Shown one piece after another: positions 6,103 to 9,595 of a stretch of 9,595 nt of DNA. The translations under genes were made by a program, and so were the position numbers. This DNA is from an uncultured Bacteroidales bacterium (GTDB taxonomy: Bacteria > Bacteroidota > Bacteroidia > Bacteroidales > Paludibacteraceae). The notes under the pieces are model-generated. The model saw nothing but the letters and a program-made list of their open reading frames with translations. It was not told the DNA's origin and made no database searches. The stretch's first letter is position 1. Every line of letters begins with the position of its first letter. The DNA is taken from positions 1 to 9,595 of the forward strand of contig CAIUKZ010000015.1 in NCBI GenBank assembly GCA_903899865.1, read 5' to 3'.

Positions 6103-6768
6103 TTATATATAGTACTCCGTAAGATCTACCAGCCCGTTTTTAAGTGCATATTTAATCAGCTCTTGTACATTATTTACATCCAGCTTCCTAAAAATGTTTT
6201 TTCGGTGTGTGTTCACAGTGTGGTAACTTAGAAATCGTAGTTCCGCAATTTCTTTAGCCGTTTTGCCTTGGGCAAAAAGCATAATCAATTCTTGTTCCGT
6301 AGGTGTTAGTAGCCCTTTTTTTGCCAAATTTTCGCTTTTGCGTATATGACCATTCAGCAGTATCTGTAGTGCTTCCGAACTTACATATTTTTTCCCCAAG
6401 TAAGTACTTTTAATAGCCAATGCTATCTGGTCGTAATCATTCGTTTTTAACACAAAGTTGGCTTTTTCAAACGAAGAGGATAGCGTAAGAAGAAATGATT
6501 CATCAATGAACTCAGATGTTAATAACCAATTGATTAAAGGATGTTTGGAAGAAAGTTCTATCAGCTCGTCTAGCGTGTCATTTTCTAGCGATTCAAAATC
6601 TAGAATAACCGTAGCTTCAGGATTTGCTTCCATCATTTTCTTTAGCTCTTTGATGCTAAATGCAGACATGACATTGGACTGTGAATGTAGGTTTTGAATC
6701 ACACAGCTAATGCCCAGCCGATATAAATCGACTTTGTCTACGATGATAAATGCTTTTGAATCTTCCAT
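6103..6768 (-). CDS. orphan NarL/FixJ-family response regulator (LuxR-type HTH)
   Basis: A 221-residue cytoplasmic DNA-binding protein. Residues 5-120 form a receiver-like domain. Asp57 (VILDFES) sits at the phospho-acceptor position, Thr84 and Lys108 (FVLKTND) match the switch positions, but the acidic pair is Asp11-Lys12 instead of Asp-Asp, so metal binding and phosphorylation may be weak or absent. Residues 153-215 are a well-conserved GerE/LuxR helix-turn-helix (LTPTEQELIMLFAQGKTAKEIAELRFLS, then TVNTHRKNIFRKL). No histidine kinase is nearby. The gene stands between the sulfur-relay operon and the Cys-leader transport unit with its own terminator, so it may regulate one of them or itself; a perfect 8-bp hairpin lies in its 5' region. 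The target is not shown by the sequence. Confidence 0.88.
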   Translation of the reverse strand: MEDSKAFIIVDKVDLYRLGISCVIQNLHSQSNVMSAFSIKELKKMMEANPEATVILDFESLENDTLDELIELSSKHPLINWLLTSEFIDESFLLTLSSSFEKANFVLKTNDYDQIALAIKSTYLGKKYVSSEALQILLNGHIRKSENLAKKGLLTPTEQELIMLFAQGKTAKEIAELRFLSYHTVNTHRKNIFRKLDVNNVQELIKYALKNGLVDLTEYYI

Positions 6769-6783
6769 TTTTGTTTGATGCTA

Positions 6784-6805
6784 ATGGCTCATGAAGTTGA
6801 GCCAT
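6784..6805 (-). promoter_or_regulatory. perfect inverted repeat just upstream of the regulator start
   Basis: ATGGCTCA (6784-6791) and TGAGCCAT (6798-6805) are perfect 8-bp arms around a 6-nt loop, 15 nt before the regulator start codon. It could be an operator for autoregulation or an RNA hairpin limiting translation. Confidence 0.4.
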
Positions 6806-6968
6806 ATCAGATTACAAATGTCATCATTTTATAAGCAAAATGTAATACCATAACTGCTGTATTTACCTAACATCATTGTGGTATTTTTATTCTATTTTTA
6901 TTGAATAAAAGTGAAGTCTTTGTCTTCTGCCAATTAGGAAATAGACAAATGAGGCAATGAATTTTACA

Positions 6969-7006
6969 TTTCAGCCCAGTTAAGCTCGTGCATAACTGGG
7001 CTGAAA
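6969..7006 (-). terminator. strong hairpin ending the sulfur-relay operon
   Basis: Perfect 14-bp arms TTTCAGCCCAGTTA (6969-6982) and TAACTGGGCTGAAA (6993-7006) lie around a 10-nt loop, 28 nt after the metalloprotease stop codon. There is no long U-run after it on either strand, so it may act with another factor or as a transcript-end protector. No other hairpin of this strength occurs in the 266-nt gap. Confidence 0.7.
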
Positions 7007-7034
7007 AGTAAGTTTTTAGAGATGTTATCTCTTA

Positions 7035-7430
7035 TTATACAGCTTCTATCTCTACCTGACTTACTTGTCCATTTTCTATCTTGAATGCTTTAAGGACGGG
7101 GGTGTCCTCGGCGAGTGATAGGATAAAATACAAGATATTCGGGTCGTAAGCTAGTCGGATGTCTTCGTCCGATGGGCGTGATGGCGTACTGGGATGGCTG
7201 TGATAGTTGGCTATGATTTCCAGCCCTTCATTGCGCGCTGAGCGGAGCACCTGAAATTGCTCGGCTGGGTCAAACGAAAAATGGTCTGGGCTATGGTCGG
7301 TGTTGGTGAGTGGATGATGGTGAGTTATTTCATCACCTTTTCCCACCAGATATCCGCAGGCCTCATTGGGCAAATCTTCATTTGCATGACGGATAATGCC
7401 ATCGATAATATGTTGCGGTACTTTTATCAT
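7035..7430 (-). CDS. JAMM/Mov34 (M67) metalloprotease, HcyD/Mec/QbsD-like
   Basis: A 131-residue Zn-dependent peptidase of the JAMM/MPN+ family, standalone and of the usual size for the bacterial Mec-type enzymes. The catalytic Glu23 lies in NEACGYLVG. The metal ligands His77 and His79 lie in NYHSHP, and Asp90 closes the SRPSDED stretch, so the E / H-x-H-P / S-x-x-D signature is complete. Known relatives trim the tail of a sulfur-carrier protein to expose Gly-Gly (QbsD, HcyD) or cut the cysteine adduct from CysO (Mec). The carrier in this operon ends GGGQGN, so maturation of that tail is the obvious task, with release of a thiolated amino acid also possible. The start overlaps the stop of the TusA-like gene by 4 nt (ATGA), a sign of translational coupling. 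It is the last gene of the operon. Confidence 0.92.
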   Translation of the reverse strand: MIKVPQHIIDGIIRHANEDLPNEACGYLVGKGDEITHHHPLTNTDHSPDHFSFDPAEQFQVLRSARNEGLEIIANYHSHPSTPSRPSDEDIRLAYDPNILYFILSLAEDTPVLKAFKIENGQVSQVEIEAV

Positions 7431-7654
7431 TTTTCTATGAGGATAAGGTGTTGCCCTTTTACGTCTGACTCAGTTACAGACAGTACTTTATACCCTTGCT
7501 CTGTGGAGCTACGAGGGATGTTTTCTAACGGTTCGCCTTCATTGACACGAACTTCCAGTGTGTCGCCAGAGGCTAATTTTGCCAATGCCAATTTGGTCTT
7601 TACAAAGGTCATGGGGCAATGTTCCTTGGTTACGTCTATTTGATGTGTTGCCAT
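7427..7654 (-). CDS. TusA-family sulfurtransferase
   Basis: A 75-residue cytoplasmic protein of the TusA/SirA-like family. The active Cys13 sits in CPMTFVKTKLALAKL, the family's Cys-Pro helix start, followed by GDTLEVRVNEGEPLENIPRS and a hydrophobic closing strand. Family members carry a persulfide on this Cys and pass sulfur between proteins. Placed between a DsrE-like protein and a JAMM protease, behind a rhodanese-less E1-like enzyme, it is the likely immediate sulfur donor for thiocarboxylate formation on the carrier. This is inferred from context. The gene overlaps the JAMM gene by 4 nt and follows the DsrE-like gene after a 72-nt gap filled with short tandem repeats. Confidence 0.9.
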   Translation of the reverse strand: MATHQIDVTKEHCPMTFVKTKLALAKLASGDTLEVRVNEGEPLENIPRSSTEQGYKVLSVTESDVKGQHLILIEK

Positions 7655-7666
7655 TTTTCTAGTTTT

Positions 7667-7726
7667 TTTGCCTGCGGCGGTATTTGCCTGCGGCGATATT
7701 TACTTCGCGATATATGCTTTGCGTTA
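7667..7726. repeat. short tandem repeats between dsrE-like and tusA-like genes
   Basis: TTTGCCTGCGGCGGTA (7667-7682) is followed directly by TTTGCCTGCGGCGATA (7683-7698), a 16-nt unit with one change. Two decayed copies follow (7699-7712 TTTACTTCGCGATA, and 7713-7726 TATGCTTTGCGTTA). The repeats reach the stop codon of the DsrE-like gene and fill most of the gap before the TusA-like start. They are GC-richer than their surroundings and could form weak RNA structure in the operon mRNA or be replication-slippage products. Confidence 0.65.
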
Positions 7727-8230
7727 TTAGATAAATAGTGTTTGTCCATTTTCGGACATTTTCAAAAAGCTGGCTACTCCCAGTACTTCTTTTACTTCGG
7801 GGATGAGATCTTCTTTGCCAATGCCCAATATGTGCATAGCCATTTCGCAAGCGTAGAAATTGACTTCTAGTGCTTTGGCTGCTTCAACGAGCTCTTCTAG
7901 TGTTGCCACATTATTTTTACGCATTAGGTGACGGAATATTTGGGGGCTAATTCCTCCAAAGTTGAGGCGGCTTACAGGTGCACTTTTCAGTCCACCCATG
8001 AAGATGCCAAATACCTTTGGTAAAAATCCTTTTCCTACGGGACTGCGACCTTGTTTTATTTTGATGGCATCCAATCCCCAAAATGTGAAAAATAGATTTA
8101 CTTCATAACCTACCGCTGCTGCACCAGTAGCTAAGGTGAAAACTGCTACCAGTTTGTCAAAGTCACCACTGAATCCAATGATGGATAGTTTCTTGGTGGT
8201 AGGGTCAAGTGTAATTTCTGGTGTTGCCAT
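7727..8230 (-). CDS. DsrE/DsrF/DrsH-like family protein (putative sulfur-relay protein)
   Basis: A 167-residue protein of the DsrE2-like branch (COG2210 type). The fold marks are LSIIGFSGDFDKLVAVFTLATGA, a glycine-rich hydrophobic stretch with EVNLFFTFWGLDAI, and the conserved Cys128 in NFYACEMAMHILGI. Proteins of this family carry sulfur on that Cys and are often encoded beside tusA and rhodaneses in sulfur-oxidising and sulfur-assimilating microbes. An in-frame TTG at 8288-8290 would add 20 residues, but the ATG at 8228-8230 (MATPEITLD) fits the family and follows an A-rich tract, so it is chosen. The pairing with TusA suggests a two-protein relay feeding the E1-like enzyme. Hydrophobic segments around 27-52 may allow membrane contact. 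The 157-nt gap upstream holds a 14-nt tandem repeat, so an extra promoter there is possible. Confidence 0.88.
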   Translation of the reverse strand: MATPEITLDPTTKKLSIIGFSGDFDKLVAVFTLATGAAAVGYEVNLFFTFWGLDAIKIKQGRSPVGKGFLPKVFGIFMGGLKSAPVSRLNFGGISPQIFRHLMRKNNVATLEELVEAAKALEVNFYACEMAMHILGIGKEDLIPEVKEVLGVASFLKMSENGQTLFI

Positions 8231-8345
8231 GAGTTTCTTTATTTTATTTATGCTTAATTTTTCTTGATAATTGGTCAATCCAAACAGCAATTGTTTTTAG
8301 AATGATAGTTGTATTGTCAAAGTGTCATGTAATCAATATCTTGAT

Positions 8346-8373
8346 TCTTGGTTCTATAATCTTGGTTCTATAA
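8346..8373. repeat. 14-bp tandem duplication in the E1-like/DsrE-like gap
   Basis: TCTTGGTTCTATAA occurs twice in direct contact, perfectly (8346-8359 and 8360-8373), with partial flanking matches. It lies between the stop of the E1-like gene and the start of the DsrE-like gene. It may be slippage or a duplicated binding site; no promoter motif is convincing here. Confidence 0.7.
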
Positions 8374-8387
8374 TCTAAATTAAAATC

Positions 8388-9191
8388 CTATCTTTTTAGT
8401 TCACAAGTGGCTTGTTCATAATCCACCAGTGTCGTTACTGTAGGGTGGTTTCCACACACAGGACAAGTTTCTGTAGGTGTGGATTTTATGGTTCTGAAAT
8501 CCATCGTTTTGGCATTGAAAGTCAATAATCTATTGGTCAATAAATCACCTACACCCGTCAGGTATTTGAGTACTTCAGCTGCTTGTATCGTACCCAGCAT
8601 GCCAGCTATAGCTCCTAGTACTCCCGCTTGCGAACAAGTCGGTACTGCATTCGGTGGGGGAGGTGAGTGGAACAGACAACGGTAGCATGTAGTCCCAGGA
8701 ACGTATGTCAATGTCTGACCTTCAAAGCGTAAAATGCCACCATGTGAGAAAGGCTTTTTTGCCAGCACGCAGGCATCATTGATTAGAAATTTCACAGGAA
8801 AATTATCAGTGCCATCTACTATGAAATCATAGTCTTTGATGATATCAAAGGCATTTTCGGCAGTGAAAAGTTGTTGATAGGTGATGACTTTTACGTCTGG
8901 ATTTATCAGGTTGATTTTTTCTTTAGCCGAAATCACTTTTGGTTTGTCCACGTCAGGAGTAAAGTGGATCACTTGGCGTTGAAGATTGCTTAAATCCACC
9001 ACGTCGCCATCTATGATGCCAATAGTGCCAACTCCAGCAGCTGCTAAGTACAGCGCAATGGGTGCACCCAATCCACCAGCTCCGATGATTAATACTTTGC
9101 CGTTGCTAATCTTTTCCTGACCTTCTACACCTACATCAGACAGTAAGATGTGACGACTATATCGTTGTATTTGTTCTTCTGTAAAATCCAT
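8388..9191 (-). CDS. ThiF/MoeB/HesA-family E1-like adenylyltransferase (sulfur-carrier activating enzyme, HcyF-like)
   Basis: A 267-residue enzyme that adenylates the C-terminal glycine of a ThiS/MoaD-type carrier so that it can be converted to a thiocarboxylate. The opening RYSRHILLSDVGVEGQEKI is typical of MoeB. The nucleotide-binding GAGGLG is at 37-42, the acidic DGDVVDLSNLQRQ at 61-73, and VDGTDNFPVKFLIND at 125-139. The Zn cysteines are Cys169, Cys172, Cys243 and Cys246, and Cys186 (VPTCSQAGVLG) is the likely catalytic Cys. The protein stops after the Zn domain and lacks the C-terminal rhodanese of MoeZ-type enzymes, so sulfur must come from elsewhere, presumably the TusA-like and DsrE-like proteins. 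Its carrier is encoded immediately upstream, 34 nt away. MoeB of molybdopterin synthesis is an alternative, but no other molybdopterin gene is present and the JAMM gene argues against it. Confidence 0.93.
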   Translation of the reverse strand: MDFTEEQIQRYSRHILLSDVGVEGQEKISNGKVLIIGAGGLGAPIALYLAAAGVGTIGIIDGDVVDLSNLQRQVIHFTPDVDKPKVISAKEKINLINPDVKVITYQQLFTAENAFDIIKDYDFIVDGTDNFPVKFLINDACVLAKKPFSHGGILRFEGQTLTYVPGTTCYRCLFHSPPPPNAVPTCSQAGVLGAIAGMLGTIQAAEVLKYLTGVGDLLTNRLLTFNAKTMDFRTIKSTPTETCPVCGNHPTVTTLVDYEQATCELKR

Positions 9192-9225
9192 CCTCTATTA
9201 ATTGTTAATTATCAATTATTAATTA

Positions 9226-9441
9226 TTAATTACCCTGTCCTCCGCCCATGAAATAAAGAAAATCTACCTCGTCGCCATGGTTGACAATAGTAGAAGCATA
9301 AGCCTCCTTGTTAATGAATTTTCCATTAACTTGAATGCTTACCATATCTGGTTGTGCTACGTTGTTTTGGACTAGTAATTCCGAAATAGAAATTTCAGAA
9401 GCTAGTGTTTGGTCTTTGCCATTAACTTTGATTGTGCTCAT
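9226..9441 (-). CDS. ThiS/MoaD-type sulfur-carrier protein with masked C-terminus (HcyS-like)
   Basis: A 71-residue ubiquitin-like beta-grasp protein: TIKVNGKDQTL, SISELLVQNNV, VSIQVNGKFINKEAYAST and DEVDFLYFMGGG match ThiS from end to end. Functional carriers end in Gly-Gly, which is adenylated and thiocarboxylated. Here the gene encodes three glycines followed by Gln-Gly-Asn before the stop, so the tail should be inert until trimmed. The JAMM protease four genes downstream is the natural processing enzyme, as in QbsE/QbsD and HcyS/HcyD. This, and the absence of any thiamine gene, argues for a cysteine- or homocysteine-type pathway rather than thiazole synthesis. It is the first gene of the operon in the window, with a promoter candidate 48-78 nt upstream. 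The E1-like gene follows after a 34-nt AT-only spacer. Confidence 0.92.
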   Translation of the reverse strand: MSTIKVNGKDQTLASEISISELLVQNNVAQPDMVSIQVNGKFINKEAYASTIVNHGDEVDFLYFMGGGQGN

Positions 9442-9488
9442 GATGATGTTTGATTATTTGTTAGATATAAGACTGTCATTGTCTTTTT

Positions 9489-9519
9489 CAAAGGTCGCAC
9501 ATTCCACCAGCGAATGCAA
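9489..9519 (-). promoter_or_regulatory. promoter candidate for the sulfur-relay operon
   Basis: The minus strand reads TTG (9517-9519), exactly 20 nt, then GACCTTTG (9489-9496), one mismatch from TAnnTTTG. It would start transcription near 9482, about 40 nt before the carrier gene. Weak motif evidence only; the operon could also be read through from a gene outside the window. Confidence 0.3.
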
Positions 9520-9595
9520 TACCAATTCTGTGGCATATTTACTACCTAGTTTATGGTATGCTTATGACAAGTCGCTGATAATTAGATGCTCAACC

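Noticed and set aside
8231..8290. A 20-residue N-terminal extension of the DsrE-like protein from a TTG start
   Set aside because: The extension (MLFGLTNYQEK...) does not look like the family's N-terminus, and the ATG at 8228-8230 fits better with its A-rich upstream tract.
9192..9225. AT-only repetitive spacer between the carrier and E1-like genes
   Set aside because: It is low-complexity TAATTA sequence with only a weak AATTG/CAATT hairpin, common in AT-rich intergenic DNA.
9442..9543. A 33-codon ORF (starts MPQNWYCIRWW) whose TGA overlaps the carrier's ATG
   Set aside because: The 4-nt overlap is suggestive, but the ORF has only one Cys, no recognisable family, and would start upstream of the promoter candidate. 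Chance is more likely.
9454..9594. Possible C-terminal coding remnants before the carrier gene: a frame ending VEHLIISDLS at 9562-9564, and an open frame KYATELVLHSLVECATFEK ending at 9454-9456
   Set aside because: The first faintly recalls the end of a Cys/Met-metabolism PLP enzyme (EH..DIIxDL), which would suit the pathway, but it is only 10 residues and two residues short of the usual spacing. The second has no ATG start and lies over the promoter candidate. Sequence beyond the window is needed.

Overview
The window looks like chromosome of a Bacteroidota bacterium, most likely Cytophagia-like. The supports are the low GC content, A-rich tracts instead of Shine-Dalgarno sequences before start codons, TAnnTTTG/TTG promoter-like pairs about 20 nt apart, and a TonB-dependent receptor with an N-terminal carboxypeptidase-regulatory-like domain. 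Every convincing gene lies on the minus strand, so transcription runs from right to left.

From right to left: (1) 9441-7035 is a five-gene sulfur-relay operon. It encodes a ThiS/MoaD-type sulfur carrier with a masked C-terminus (GGGQGN), an E1-like ThiF/MoeB activating enzyme without a rhodanese domain, a DsrE-family protein, a TusA-family sulfurtransferase and a JAMM/Mov34 metalloprotease. It ends at a perfect 14-bp hairpin. This set resembles the protein-thiocarboxylate systems for cysteine (CysO/Mec), thioquinolobactin (QbsE/C/D) and homocysteine (HcyS/F/D). (2) 6768-6103 is an orphan NarL/FixJ-type regulator, closed by a strong hairpin. (3) 6102-5271 is an 832-nt gene-poor stretch holding a promoter candidate and a long leader. 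The leader contains a small ORF that ends in four consecutive Cys codons (Met-Arg-Met-Cys-Cys-Cys-Cys-Ser-Ser-Leu-stop), followed by a G-free tract and alternative RNA pairings. (4) 5270-1454 carries a PstS-like periplasmic binding protein and a TonB-dependent receptor. The 289-nt spacer between them is rich in hairpins and carries a tandemly repeated leader element. (5) 1182-652 is an RBBP9/YdeN-type serine hydrolase with its own terminator. (6) 391-29 is a small secreted protein of unknown function.

The most interesting reading is that the window is a sulfur-acquisition locus. The Cys4 leader ORF suggests that the binding protein and receptor are controlled by cysteine supply through ribosome-mediated attenuation, much as poly-Cys leader ORFs control sulfur genes in mycobacteria. 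If so, the PstS-like protein and the receptor probably import a sulfur compound or sulfur oxyanion rather than phosphate, and the neighbouring operon channels the sulfur through a protein thiocarboxylate. The gene families are seen directly in the sequence. The cysteine regulation, the sulfur substrate and the link between the two halves are inferences.
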